Positions 47,889 through 56,903 of a stretch of DNA of 64,000 nucleotides are shown here, piece by piece. A program made the translations under genes and the position numbers. The stretch lies in NCBI GenBank assembly GCA_045661305.1, contig JAZRFJ010000028.1, forward strand, positions 1 to 64,000, written 5' to 3'. This DNA is from UMGS1840 sp045661305 (GTDB taxonomy: Bacteria; Bacillota; Clostridia; UMGS1840). Within the stretch, counting starts at the first letter, position 1. Each line of letters begins with the position of its first letter. Under the pieces are notes generated by a model. The model was not told the DNA's origin. It made no database searches and saw nothing but the letters and a program-made list of their open reading frames with translations.

Positions 47889-49286
47889 ATGAAAAAATTC
47901 ATCGGTTCATGGAGTTTTTATAAAAAAACTCTTATAATAGCAATTCCGATTATGATTCAAAATCTTATCACAAATTTCGTTGCACTTATTGACAACATAA
48001 TGGTTGGGAAAATAGGAACCGAACAAATGTCAGGCGTTGCAATTTCAAATCAGCTTTTTTTCGTTTTTAATTTAGCTGTTTTCGGTTCAATTTCAGGTGC
48101 AGGAATATTTTGTGCACAGTTTTTCGGAAAAAAGGACTACAAAGGTGTCCAAAGCACCTTCCGTTTTAAATTTTTAACTGCAGGTGTTATTACACTTTTA
48201 GGATGTATTATCTTTCTTATTTTTGGTGGAAATCTCATATCCCTTTATTTACATGATGCACAAAAAGGGATTGACCTTAATAAGACATTTTTCTTTGCAA
48301 AGGAATATATGGCAGTAATGCTTATAGGGCTTATCCCGTTTTCATTTGAACAGGTATATTCAAGCACACTAAGAGAGGGCGGAATTTCAACACCTCCGAT
48401 GATAGCGGGAATTGTTGCTGTTATTACAAATATTATTCTTAACTATTTACTTATTTTTGGTATAGGATTCTTCCCCGAGTTAGGTGTTATAGGTGCTGCA
48501 GTTGCGACAGTAATTTCAAGGTTTGTTCAGCTTTTTATTGTTATTTTATGGACTCATTCACATAAAAATGAGCTTCCTTATATTAAAAATATTTATAAAA
48601 CATTTAAAATTCCTGCAAATCTTGCAAAAAGAATTTTTATCAAGGGTTGTCTTCCGCTTACAACAAACGAATGTCTTTGGGGAGCAAGCGTTGCCGCACT
48701 TGCACAATGCTACTCTGTAAGAGGAATTGATGTTGTTGCAGGACAAAATATTGCAAACACGGCAATAAACCTTTTTAATGTGCTTTTTATTGCATTTGGC
48801 TCGGGTGTTTCTGTTGTTTCGGGACAACTTCTCGGCGCTGATGACATTGAAGGCGCTAAAGATGCCGCACCAAAACTGATATTTTTCTCAGGTGCAATGT
48901 GCGTTGTTGTAGGGTTTGTAATGGCACTGGTTTCAAAAGTGTTCCCCGAAGTTTATAACACAACCCAAAATGTAAAATCCCTTGCAACTTCTTTTATTTT
49001 AATAAGTGCAATATTTATGCCTGTTCATTCAGTTGTACATTCAACATATTTTATTCTCCGTTCAGGAGGAAAAACTCTTATTACATTTCTTTTTGACAGT
49101 GTTTTTGCATGGGGAATAAGTGTTCCGTCAGCTTTTTTGCTTGCGCACTACACTAATCTCAACATAGTAGCAATATATATTTCAACACAGCTTATAGAAA
49201 GTATAAAGTGCGTTATAGGGCTTGTTCTTATAAAAAAAGGTGTTTGGATTTCAAATATTATAAATGAAAAAAAGTTCAACTCGTAA
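47889..49286 (+). CDS. MATE family efflux transporter
   Basis: A 465-residue protein with 12 hydrophobic segments in two related halves. IPIMIQNLITNFVALIDNIMVGKIGTEQMSGVAISNQLFFV and the second-half GQNIANTAINLFNVLFIAFGSGVSVVSGQLLGAD are MATE signatures. It would export drugs or metabolites in exchange for Na+ or H+. ATG with an ACAGGAGG site; it starts 15 nt after the topoisomerase gene, so quinolone export next to a topoisomerase is a tempting idea but only speculation. Confidence 0.92.
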   Translation: MKKFIGSWSFYKKTLIIAIPIMIQNLITNFVALIDNIMVGKIGTEQMSGVAISNQLFFVFNLAVFGSISGAGIFCAQFFGKKDYKGVQSTFRFKFLTAGVITLLGCIIFLIFGGNLISLYLHDAQKGIDLNKTFFFAKEYMAVMLIGLIPFSFEQVYSSTLREGGISTPPMIAGIVAVITNIILNYLLIFGIGFFPELGVIGAAVATVISRFVQLFIVILWTHSHKNELPYIKNIYKTFKIPANLAKRIFIKGCLPLTTNECLWGASVAALAQCYSVRGIDVVAGQNIANTAINLFNVLFIAFGSGVSVVSGQLLGADDIEGAKDAAPKLIFFSGAMCVVVGFVMALVSKVFPEVYNTTQNVKSLATSFILISAIFMPVHSVVHSTYFILRSGGKTLITFLFDSVFAWGISVPSAFLLAHYTNLNIVAIYISTQLIESIKCVIGLVLIKKGVWISNIINEKKFNS

Positions 49287-49348
49287 CACACAATGTTGTC
49301 AACTCATTAAAATCATTTGCTGATTTTAAAAAATAGGAGTGAAAAACT

Positions 49349-50530
49349 ATGGAATACAATAAATTAAGTGACAGTCTTATTGAAAAAATTAAGTCTGACA
49401 ATCCTGAAAAATTTAAAAGCTATGATAAAGCAATCCGCAGGGACAATAATCACGATGTTGCAAACATATGGAGACCTGCGTTTGTAAGAGATATTGAAAA
49501 AATTCTTCATTGCCCCTATTATAACAGATATACGGACAAGACACAGGTTTTTTCATTCTATAAAAATGACGATATTTCCCGCCGCGCTCTTCATGTTCAG
49601 CTTGTTTCAAGAATTGCAAGAAATATCGGAAAGGTCTTAGGACTTGATTTGGAGCTTATTGAGGCTATCAGTATAGGTCACGATATCGGACATACTCCGT
49701 TTGGGCATGCAGGCGAAACCATTCTTAATAAGCTTTATAATTACCATACGGGAAGATACTTTATGCACAATGTGCATAGTGTGCGTGTTTTAGATAAAAT
49801 TTTTAATTATAATATTTCACTCCAGACATTAGACGGAATTTTATGTCATAACGGAGAGGTTGAGCTTGAAAAATATCAGCCTGTTAAGCTCACAGATTTT
49901 TCTGATTTTGATAAGAAGTTTGAAAATTGCTATATCAACAAAGATGCTTCATCAAAGCTTGTCCCCTCAACTCTTGAAGGCTGTGTTGTAAGAATAAGTG
50001 ACATTATAGCTTATTTGGGTAAAGACCGTCAGGATGCTTCAATCGTTGGCTATGAGCCTGATGAAAAAGTATATAACAACGGAAAAATAGGAACATTCAA
50101 TGCACAGATGATAAATAATCTTATTGTAAATATAATTGAAAACAGCTATAATAAGGACTATATTGCACTTGATACAAGTTATTTTGAAGATTTAAAAATT
50201 GCAAAAGAAGAAAACTACAGATTTATTTATCTTAACGACGCAGTTAAAAAGTTTTTGCCTCACATAGAGCCTATATTTGAAAAGATATATAATAAGTGTA
50301 TTTTTGACCTTGATAAAAAAGATACCACATCATTAATATACCGTCACCACATAGATTATATCAAGGAAAGAACACGCTATTACGCAAAGAATAACTATGA
50401 AGAAACAGAAAAAAACCAGATTGTTGTTGACTATATTGCAAGTATGACAGATGATTATATTACAGATTTATATGCTTACTGGTTCCCAAAAGAAAAACAG
50501 ATTGAATATATTCCATATTTTTCTGATTAA
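49349..50530 (+). CDS. dGTP triphosphohydrolase-like HD-domain protein
   Basis: A 393-residue HD phosphohydrolase. The metal site comprises RALHVQLVSRIARNIGKVLGLD and SIGHDIGHTPFGHAGE; KTQVFSF upstream is the dGTPase substrate loop. Such enzymes split dNTPs into deoxynucleoside and triphosphate, tuning nucleotide pools. Substrate preference within the family varies. ATG after an AATAGGAG site; separated from MATE by 62 nt, with no clear terminator. Confidence 0.9.
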   Translation: MEYNKLSDSLIEKIKSDNPEKFKSYDKAIRRDNNHDVANIWRPAFVRDIEKILHCPYYNRYTDKTQVFSFYKNDDISRRALHVQLVSRIARNIGKVLGLDLELIEAISIGHDIGHTPFGHAGETILNKLYNYHTGRYFMHNVHSVRVLDKIFNYNISLQTLDGILCHNGEVELEKYQPVKLTDFSDFDKKFENCYINKDASSKLVPSTLEGCVVRISDIIAYLGKDRQDASIVGYEPDEKVYNNGKIGTFNAQMINNLIVNIIENSYNKDYIALDTSYFEDLKIAKEENYRFIYLNDAVKKFLPHIEPIFEKIYNKCIFDLDKKDTTSLIYRHHIDYIKERTRYYAKNNYEETEKNQIVVDYIASMTDDYITDLYAYWFPKEKQIEYIPYFSD

Positions 50531-50554
50531 AATATGTAGTAACTGTGAAATTAA

Positions 50555-50583
50555 TTGACTTTTCATTTTTAAGAGTATATAAT
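50555..50583 (+). promoter_or_regulatory. Promoter of the DUF5685/J-domain operon
   Basis: TTGACT (50555-50560), 17-nt spacer, TATAAT (50578-50583), 33 nt before the TTG start of the operon. Confidence 0.8.
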
Positions 50584-50615
50584 ACTTTTTAAACTACTCA
50601 TCGGAGGGGTATAAT

Positions 50616-51440
50616 TTGTTTGGATATGTTGTAACAAACAACAAAATATTAAGTGAAGAGGATAATAAAATTTACCGTGCATATTATTGTGGTTTATGCC
50701 ATGCACTTAAAGAAAAATACGGTCAAATCAGCAGACTTACATTAAATTATGATTTGACCTTTCTTGCAATTTTTTTAGATGCAGTCTATGATATTCCCAA
50801 AAAAGAAGAACAGCTTGGCTGCACACTCCATCCGTTTTCAAAGCATTTATGTTATAAAAACGAAATTTTTTCCTACTGTGCGGATATGAATATCGCACTC
50901 ACCTACTATAAGCTTTTGGATGACTGGTATGATGACAAAAATATCTTTGCACTTTTCTCATCGGAATTTTTCAAGAAAAAAATTGAGGAAATTAAGAAAA
51001 AATATCCTCGTCAATGCAGTGCAATAGAAGAAAACTTAAAAAAGCTTATGAAAGCTGAAAAAGAAAATATTCTTATTCCTGATATTCCTGCCTCACATTT
51101 CGGAAATCTTATGGGAGAGCTTTTTTGTTTATATGATGACAAAAACTCCGAGCTTTTAAAAAGCTTTGGTTTTGAGCTTGGAGAATTTATTTATATTATA
51201 GATGCCGTGAGTGACATAAAAAAGGACATCAAACAAAAAAAGTATAATCCGTTAATTACAACACCACGAAAGGATTTTGAAAAAATACTTACTCTTGTTT
51301 TAGCAGAATGTACAGATGTATATAATAAAATTGAAATAAAAAACAACAAATCAATTATTGACAATATTCTTTATTCAGGAATATGGACAAAATATGAACT
51401 GAAAAAACAAAGAAAAAAAGAAGGAAAGAAAAATGATTAA
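50616..51440 (+). CDS. DUF5685 family protein
   Basis: A 274-residue protein of a family found next to J-domain genes in Clostridia. It begins MFGYVVTNNKILSEEDNKIYRAYYCGLCHALKEKYGQ, the family signature with a CGLC pair (about 27-30); further cysteines at about 68, 76 and 84 could complete a metal site. Helix-rich and soluble, with a very basic C-terminus. The start is a TTG with a strong GGAGGGG site. Its end overlaps the J-domain gene by 8 nt. The biochemical role is unknown. Confidence 0.88.
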   Translation: MFGYVVTNNKILSEEDNKIYRAYYCGLCHALKEKYGQISRLTLNYDLTFLAIFLDAVYDIPKKEEQLGCTLHPFSKHLCYKNEIFSYCADMNIALTYYKLLDDWYDDKNIFALFSSEFFKKKIEEIKKKYPRQCSAIEENLKKLMKAEKENILIPDIPASHFGNLMGELFCLYDDKNSELLKSFGFELGEFIYIIDAVSDIKKDIKQKKYNPLITTPRKDFEKILTLVLAECTDVYNKIEIKNNKSIIDNILYSGIWTKYELKKQRKKEGKKND

Positions 51441-52029
51441 TGACCCATACAGCGTTCTTGGAGTTCCCAAAGGTGCCTCCGAGGACGAGGTTACAAAAGC
51501 ATACCGTAAGCTTGCAAAAAAATATCATCCTGACTTAAATCCCGGAAATAAAGAAGCCGAGAAGAAAATGAGCGAAATAAATGCAGCTTATGAACAAATT
51601 AAAAACGGTGATACATCATCTGGTGGATATGGAAATTATGGAGGATATGGTAGTTATAACAATAATTCTTCTAACACTGACAGATTTTCCGCTGTTGAAC
51701 ACTTTATCCGCTTAGGATATTTTAATGAAGCAATAAATGCTCTTAATTCGATAAATGAAAGAAATGCAAAATGGTACTATTACAGTGCTATCGCAAATTA
51801 CAGACTTCATAACAAGGTTGTTGCTCTTTCACATATCGAAACTGCAGTTAGAATGGAGCCGAATAATTATCAGTATCAGGAGCTTCTTAACAGAATTAAA
51901 AATAACAGCTATGTTTATGAACAGCAAAGCTCAACCTACGAAAGACCGTTTGCATTTCAAAATATCTGCTGGTGGTACTGTGTTATAAACTTTCTTCTTA
52001 ACTGCTTTTGCGGAAGGGGGTGCTGTTAA
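51433..52029 (+). CDS. J-domain protein with TPR-like segment and cysteine tail
   Basis: A 198-residue J-protein. The J domain (4-60) has the HPD motif in KKYHPDLNPG; a Gly/Tyr/Asn/Ser-rich linker follows (about 64-82); residues 85-155 are helical and TPR-like (FNEAINALNSINERNAKWYYYSAIANYR). The C-terminus is hydrophobic and ends NCFCGRGCC, unusual for the family. It would recruit DnaK to a specific client. It overlaps DUF5685 by 8 nt and the next gene by one base, so the three genes are coupled. Confidence 0.88.
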   Translation: MINDPYSVLGVPKGASEDEVTKAYRKLAKKYHPDLNPGNKEAEKKMSEINAAYEQIKNGDTSSGGYGNYGGYGSYNNNSSNTDRFSAVEHFIRLGYFNEAINALNSINERNAKWYYYSAIANYRLHNKVVALSHIETAVRMEPNNYQYQELLNRIKNNSYVYEQQSSTYERPFAFQNICWWYCVINFLLNCFCGRGCC

Positions 52030-52436
52030 TGTTAAATAAGCTAAAAACATCTTTTTTAAGATTTATGACAGGACGCTACGGTCCTGATGCTTTTTATAAA
52101 TTCCTTTTATATGTTTATATAGCACTTATAATTATAAATATATTTATAGGAAGTGCAATTCTTTACTATCTGTCACTTTTTGTACTTATATATATGTTAT
52201 TTCGTTTTTTCTCAAAAAACATATATAAAAGGCAGGAGGAAAACCGTAAATACTGGGTAGTTCATGAGAAAGTAAGAAAATGGATTAATCTTCAGAAGAA
52301 TAAATACAAATTCAGAAAAACCCACATTTACAGAAAATGTCCTAATTGCAAGGTAAATATAAAATTGCCCAAAATAAAAGGCAAGCACACTTGTACCTGC
52401 CCTAAATGCAAAACAAATTTCAGTGTTTCCGTGTAA
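52029..52436 (+). CDS. Zinc-ribbon membrane protein
   Basis: A 135-residue protein with two closely spaced hydrophobic helices (about 30-65) and a C-terminal cytoplasmic zinc ribbon (CPNC about 109-112, CPKC about 126-129, with a third CTC between). I do not recognise a named family. The ATG at 52029 follows GAAGGGGGTG and overlaps the previous stop (TAATG). It is the third gene of the DUF5685/J-domain operon and is followed by a terminator; a role as membrane anchor or client of the J-protein is inferred. Confidence 0.82.
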   Translation: MLNKLKTSFLRFMTGRYGPDAFYKFLLYVYIALIIINIFIGSAILYYLSLFVLIYMLFRFFSKNIYKRQEENRKYWVVHEKVRKWINLQKNKYKFRKTHIYRKCPNCKVNIKLPKIKGKHTCTCPKCKTNFSVSV

Positions 52437-52455
52437 AATAACAAAAGACGCAAGA

Positions 52456-52487
52456 AGGCTGTGAACGATTGCTCACAGCCCTTTTTA
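52456..52487 (+). terminator. Terminator of the DUF5685/J-domain operon
   Basis: GGCTGTGA/TCACAGCC (52457-52464 and 52473-52480) followed by CTTTTTAT. Confidence 0.85.
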
Positions 52488-52492
52488 TATGT

Positions 52493-52633
52493 TTAGTTAT
52501 TTCCCCAGCAAAAGATTAAGAATACAGCTATAATAATTAAAATTATAACCCAACTGTCTGTACCATTATTATTGTTGCAAGGATTACAACAAGGGTCACA
52601 ACAGCAGTTGTTATTATCGAATAAACTTGACAT
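52493..52633 (-). CDS. 46-residue cysteine-rich membrane miniprotein
   Basis: A short ORF with an N-terminal Cys/Asn-rich segment (NNNCCCDPCCNPCN, six cysteines) and one hydrophobic helix (WVIILIIIAVFLIFCW). The ATG is preceded by GTGAGG. Its overall plan (Cys/Asn/Gly-rich part plus one helix) is the mirror image of the gene just upstream, so the two probably belong together. It was found by reading the minus strand; no named family comes to mind, though small sporulation membrane proteins are similar in style. Confidence 0.65.
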   Translation of the reverse strand: MSSLFDNNNCCCDPCCNPCNNNNGTDSWVIILIIIAVFLIFCWGNN

Positions 52634-52653
52634 ATTAAAAAACCTCACTTTTT

Positions 52654-52836
52654 TTAGTCACAGCAGCCGCAATTTCCGCCGAACATATTTCCTGAAAATC
52701 CTCTTCCGCAACCGTCGTCACAGCCGTCATTGTAGTTGTTATTCATATTTCCGCAGTTACCGCAGAAGAAAAGAAGAACAAAAAGAATGATGAACCATAA
52801 AATTGTGTCGTCCTTAAAACCTCTTAAAAATTGCAT
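52654..52836 (-). CDS. 60-residue cysteine/asparagine-rich membrane miniprotein
   Basis: An N-terminal helix (ILWFIILFVLLFF) is followed by a Cys/Asn/Gly/Asp-rich tail with eight cysteines in Cys-Gly pairs (CGNCGN, DGCDDGCGRG, GNCGCC). I chose the second ATG (52836), 8 nt from GGGAG; the first ATG (52842) is only 2 nt away. It is separated by 20 nt from the similar gene at 52493. The tail looks suited to metal binding or cross-linking. Function unknown; forespore or coat localisation is one possibility. Confidence 0.7.
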   Translation of the reverse strand: MQFLRGFKDDTILWFIILFVLLFFCGNCGNMNNNYNDGCDDGCGRGFSGNMFGGNCGCCD

Positions 52837-52966
52837 AATCATATCTCCCTTTTTAATTTTTTTAAGAAAACCTTAGCGTTGGTATTTTTGGCTACTGTTT
52901 CCTTTCACAATCAATATATGTACTTTCCAAAAATGTGTTACTTTTTAAAAAAGTTTGTTAAAACAG

Positions 52967-52995
52967 TTGAAATTTATTAAAAAATATGTTAAAAT
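52967..52995 (+). promoter_or_regulatory. pheST promoter
   Basis: TTGAAA (52967-52972), 17-nt spacer, TAAAAT (52990-52995). The leader is only about 30-40 nt and has no T-box structure or conserved T-box bulge, unlike many Firmicute pheST operons. Confidence 0.65.
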
Positions 52996-53032
52996 AATAA
53001 AGTATACATATTTCTAAATTAAAAGAAAGGCA

Positions 53033-54061
53033 ATGAAAAAAATGAAAGAGGCATTGAAAAATATTCAAATAGCTGCTGAAAAAAAGATAGCAGACGCCAC
53101 AATTTCTAAAGAATTAGAAGAACTTAGGGTAACATATTTAGGAAAGAAAGGCGAATTAACTTCAATTTTAAAAGAAATGCGTTCTTTGTCAGCTGAAGAA
53201 AGACCGATTATCGGACAGATAGCAAACGAAGTCCGTGATTCAATCGAAAAAATGCTCAAAGAAAAAGGAGCATCTATTTACGAAAAAGAACTTGCAGAAA
53301 AACTTAAAAAAGAAAAAATTGATGTTACAATGCCTTCACGATTTATAAAGAAGGGTCACCTTCATCCGCTTACAAAAACATTAAATGAATTTTATGATAT
53401 ATTCACAGGTATGGGCTTTGAGGTTGCCGACGGTCCTGAGGTTGAGCTTGATTATTATAACTTTGAAGCTTTAAATCTTCCGAAAGACCATCCTGCCCGT
53501 GATACACAGGACACATTTTATATAGATGAAAATGTAGTTTTGAGAACTCAGACATCACCTATTCAGGTGCGTATTATGGAGAAAACAAAACCGCCTATAA
53601 GATATATTGCACCGGGCAGAGTTTACAGAAGCGATGCAGTTGATGCAACTCATTCGCCTGTTTTCCATCAGATTGAGGGTATCGTTGTTGACAAAGGAAT
53701 AACAATGGCAAACTTAAAGTCAACACTTGAAATTTTCTTGAAAAAATTCTACGGTGAGCAGACTAAAATAAGACTTCGTCCGCATCACTTCCCATTCACA
53801 GAGCCATCAGCAGAGGTTGATGTTTCTTGCTTTAACTGTGGTGGTGAAGGCTGCAGAATTTGTAAAGGCGAAGGCTTTATCGAAATTCTTGGTGCAGGAA
53901 TGATTCACCCTAAGGTTTTATCAAACTGCGGTATTGACCCTGAGGTTTATTCAGGCTTTGCGTTTGGTATCGGGCTTGAGAGAATAGTAATGCGTAAATA
54001 TGATATTGATGATTTAAGATTATACTATGAAAATGATCTTAGATTCTTAAAACAGTTTTAA
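53033..54061 (+). CDS. pheS: Phenylalanine-tRNA ligase alpha subunit
   Basis: A 342-residue class II synthetase subunit that charges tRNA-Phe. The N-terminal coiled coil (about 1-85) binds tRNA; the catalytic core has HPLTKTLNEFYDIFTGMGFEV, TQTSPIQVRIM, RVYRSDAVDATHSPVFHQIEG and the final GFAFGIGLERIVMRKYDIDDLR. A CFNCGGEGCRIC insertion (about 265-277) is a Cys cluster seen in many Firmicute PheS proteins. A second ATG at 53042 is also possible, as the first lies 2 nt from AGAAAGG. Confidence 0.97.
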   Translation: MKKMKEALKNIQIAAEKKIADATISKELEELRVTYLGKKGELTSILKEMRSLSAEERPIIGQIANEVRDSIEKMLKEKGASIYEKELAEKLKKEKIDVTMPSRFIKKGHLHPLTKTLNEFYDIFTGMGFEVADGPEVELDYYNFEALNLPKDHPARDTQDTFYIDENVVLRTQTSPIQVRIMEKTKPPIRYIAPGRVYRSDAVDATHSPVFHQIEGIVVDKGITMANLKSTLEIFLKKFYGEQTKIRLRPHHFPFTEPSAEVDVSCFNCGGEGCRICKGEGFIEILGAGMIHPKVLSNCGIDPEVYSGFAFGIGLERIVMRKYDIDDLRLYYENDLRFLKQF

Positions 54062-54087
54062 AATATTTTAAAAAGGATGTATGAAAA

Positions 54088-56466
54088 ATGAAATTACCTT
54101 TAAGCTGGATAAATGAATATACAGATATTTCAGACATATCCTACAAACAGTATGAACACGCTCTTACAATGAGCGGCTCAAAGGTTGAGGGCTTTGAGGA
54201 TATGGCTAAAGATATAGTAAATGTAAAAACAGGAAAAATAATAAGTATGGAAAAACACCCTGATGCTGACAGACTTACAGTATGCCAGGTTAATATGGGG
54301 GAAAAAATCGGAGTAATTCAGATTGTTACTGCCGCAACAAATATGAAAGAAAATGATATTGTTCCTGTTGCACTCCATAAGTCAACTATCAAAGGCGGAG
54401 CAAAAATTGAAAAAGGAAAATTAAGAGGTGTTTTATCTAACGGTATGTTCTGCTCAACAGATGAGCTTGGTATCGGTGAGCCTAATGTTAAAGCAACTGG
54501 ACTTCTTATTCTCCCATCCGATGCACCGCTTGGTATGGATATTGTTGAATATTTAAAATTAAATGACGCAATTTTTGATTTTGAAATCACTTCAAACCGC
54601 CCTGACTGCCTTAGTGTAATCGGTCTTGCAAGAGAAACAGCCGCTACATTCGGAAGAGCTTTTAATGTGAAAAAGCCTGTTGTTAAAGAGCTTGCAGGCG
54701 GAGATATAAATAGCGAGTTGAAAGTTGATGTTGAAAATTTCGAGCTTTGCAGAAGATATACAGCGAGAGTTGTAAAAAATATTAAAATTGAAGAATCACC
54801 AGAGTGGCTTAAAAGACGCTTGATTGCCTGCGGAGTAAGACCGATAAACAATATAGTTGATATAACAAACTATGTTATGCTTGAATACGGTCAGCCTATG
54901 CACGCATTTGACATTAAAAACATAAAAGACAGTCACATAATCGTCAGAAACGCAAAAGAAAACGAAACTATCACCACTTTAGACGGTATTGAAAGACAGT
55001 TATCTTCCGAAATGCTTGTTATCTGTGATGCCGATAAGCCTGTTGCTATTGCAGGTGTTATGGGCGGAGAATTTTCAGGAATAACTGAAGATACAAAAAC
55101 AATCGTTTTTGAAAGTGCTGCCTTTAACGGTGCATCAGTAAGAAAGACAGCTAAAAAAGTAGGTCTTAGAACAGAAGCTTCTGCAAGATATGAAAAAGGT
55201 CTTGACAAGGAAATGGTTGTTGATGCGTTAGAAAGAGCGTGCGAACTTATTGAAGAGCTTTCATGCGGTGAAGTTGTAAAAGGCGTTATCGACAGAAATA
55301 ACGACGAAACAAAAGACATAAAAATAAAATTCGAGCCTGCAAGAATAAATGAATTTTTAGGTACATCAATTGATGAAAACGAAATGATAAAATCACTTGA
55401 GGCACTTGAGTTTGAAGTGAAAGACGGATATATAATTCCGCCGTCATTTAGAATTGATATTGAATGCTTTAATGATATTGCAGAGGAAGTTGTAAGAATA
55501 CACGGATACGATAAAATTCCATCATCTCCTATGCAGGGTTCAGGCTTTGAGGGCGGTCTCAACAAACAGCAACAACTTGAAAAAGAAGCTAAAATGACTT
55601 TGGCAAATTTAGGACTCAGTGAAATATATACTTATTCCTTTGAAAGTCCAAAAGCATTTGATATGCTCCTTATCCCTGAAAATTCAGATTTAAGAAATAC
55701 AGTAAACATCTTAAATCCGCTTGGCAGTGATATGTCAATTATGCGTACAACACCGCTTTATGGTATGTTGTCTACACTTTTATTAAATGAGAATAAGCGT
55801 GCAAAAGAGGCGTATCTCTTCGAGGTTGCAAAAACATATCAGAAAATAAATGGTGAACAGCTCCCGAAAGAAACACAAAACATTACAATCGGAATGTTTG
55901 GAAATGATGTTGATTTCTTTAAATTAAAAGGTGTATGCGAAGAATTACTCGATGTATTTTCTATAAAAAATGCTAAGTTTGAAGCGTGTGAAACTGCTCC
56001 GTCATTCCACCCATACCAGACAGCAAAAATACTTTATAACGGTGAAGAAGTGGGTATAATGGGACAGATTAACCCGACAGTAAGAAATAATTTCAACATA
56101 GAAAATCCTGTTTTCTGTGCAATTATCTATTTCACAAAAATCTGTGAGCTTGACATTGAAACTGTAAAATACAAACAGCTTAACCGTTTCCCTCAAAGTG
56201 AAAAAGATTTCAGCGTTGTTGTAGATGAAGATATAACAGTTGATATGATTAAAGAAGTAGCTAAGAAAACTGCCGGTGAAATGCTTACCTCAATTGAGCT
56301 TTTTGATATTTATAAGGGAAGTCAGATACCAGAGGGCAAAAAGAGTGTTTCTTTCACATTTACTCTTGAAAATTATGAAAGAACTCTTACTGACGAAGAA
56401 ACAAACGGTATGCTGGGTAAGATTATCGAAAGTGTAAAAGAAGCTTTCGGAGCAGAATTAAGATAA
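54088..56466 (+). CDS. pheT: Phenylalanine-tRNA ligase beta subunit
   Basis: A 792-residue subunit. The N-terminal EMAP-type tRNA-binding domain (GKIISMEKHPDADRLTVCQVNMG) is followed by B3/B4 editing domains, the B5 domain, a catalytic-like core and a C-terminal ferredoxin-fold anticodon-binding domain (LNRFPQSEKDFSVVVDEDITVD onward). It is 26 nt downstream of pheS and ends shortly before ireB. Confidence 0.97.
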   Translation: MKLPLSWINEYTDISDISYKQYEHALTMSGSKVEGFEDMAKDIVNVKTGKIISMEKHPDADRLTVCQVNMGEKIGVIQIVTAATNMKENDIVPVALHKSTIKGGAKIEKGKLRGVLSNGMFCSTDELGIGEPNVKATGLLILPSDAPLGMDIVEYLKLNDAIFDFEITSNRPDCLSVIGLARETAATFGRAFNVKKPVVKELAGGDINSELKVDVENFELCRRYTARVVKNIKIEESPEWLKRRLIACGVRPINNIVDITNYVMLEYGQPMHAFDIKNIKDSHIIVRNAKENETITTLDGIERQLSSEMLVICDADKPVAIAGVMGGEFSGITEDTKTIVFESAAFNGASVRKTAKKVGLRTEASARYEKGLDKEMVVDALERACELIEELSCGEVVKGVIDRNNDETKDIKIKFEPARINEFLGTSIDENEMIKSLEALEFEVKDGYIIPPSFRIDIECFNDIAEEVVRIHGYDKIPSSPMQGSGFEGGLNKQQQLEKEAKMTLANLGLSEIYTYSFESPKAFDMLLIPENSDLRNTVNILNPLGSDMSIMRTTPLYGMLSTLLLNENKRAKEAYLFEVAKTYQKINGEQLPKETQNITIGMFGNDVDFFKLKGVCEELLDVFSIKNAKFEACETAPSFHPYQTAKILYNGEEVGIMGQINPTVRNNFNIENPVFCAIIYFTKICELDIETVKYKQLNRFPQSEKDFSVVVDEDITVDMIKEVAKKTAGEMLTSIELFDIYKGSQIPEGKKSVSFTFTLENYERTLTDEETNGMLGKIIESVKEAFGAELR

Positions 56467-56500
56467 TAATTTTTAAAATATAAGAAAGGTGGTATTCACA

Positions 56501-56743
56501 ATGGATGGAACAAAGTTAGTAGACATTCCAAAGAATGATGACAAAAAAATAAAAGAGATTATTTTTTCAGTTTACGAATCATTAAAGGAAAAAGGCTATA
56601 ATCCTATCAGCCAGTTGGTTGGATATATCATTTCAGGTGACCCTACCTACATAACAAGCTACAATAATGCAAGAGCATTGATAGGAAGACTTGAACGCGA
56701 CGACATTTTAGAAGAACTTTTAAAAAGTTATCTTAGTAATTAA
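56501..56743 (+). CDS. ireB: IreB family regulatory phosphoprotein (UPF0297)
   Basis: An 80-residue helical protein. KEIIFSVYESLKEKGYNPISQLVGYIISGDPTYITSYNNARALIGRLERDDILEELLKSYL is the family core. IreB is a substrate of the Ser/Thr kinase IreK that affects cephalosporin resistance in Enterococcus; in Clostridia the gene usually precedes ruvX. Here it follows pheT and is closed by a terminator, and ruvX is absent. ATG with an AGAAAGGTGGT site. Confidence 0.93.
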   Translation: MDGTKLVDIPKNDDKKIKEIIFSVYESLKEKGYNPISQLVGYIISGDPTYITSYNNARALIGRLERDDILEELLKSYLSN

Positions 56744-56750
56744 AAAACAA

Positions 56751-56796
56751 AAAAGGGCTGTGGCAAAAATGTTTTAATTTTTGTCACAGCCCTTTT
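56751..56796 (+). terminator. Strong terminator after ireB
   Basis: A 20-nt stem (AAAAGGGCTGTG arm at 56751-56770, CACAGCCCTTTT arm ending at 56796) with a 6-nt loop and one mismatch. It starts 7 nt after the stop. Confidence 0.85.
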
Positions 56797-56800
56797 GGGA

Positions 56801-56903
56801 CGAAGAAAAAATAGTGCAGAACGGACAAGCTGAGCCAAAGCGTAAGCTTTGGGGTACCCGAAGCTGTATGTGTATACAGCGAGAGGCGAAGTTTGTTCGT
56901 AGC
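56801..56903 (+). repeat. Interspersed junction-like repeat, copy B
   Basis: Homologue of copy A (6359-6460) on the opposite strand. Hairpins are CCAAAGC/GCTTTGG (same) and GCTGTAT/ATACAGC, replacing GGTGTAC/GTACACC: two pairs changed on both sides. The outer pairing has CT/AG where copy A has CC/GG. A further inverted repeat (GCATAAAGC, 56902-56910 with 56967-56975) follows it. Together with the ireB terminator it occupies the interval 56744-57006. Confidence 0.75.
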
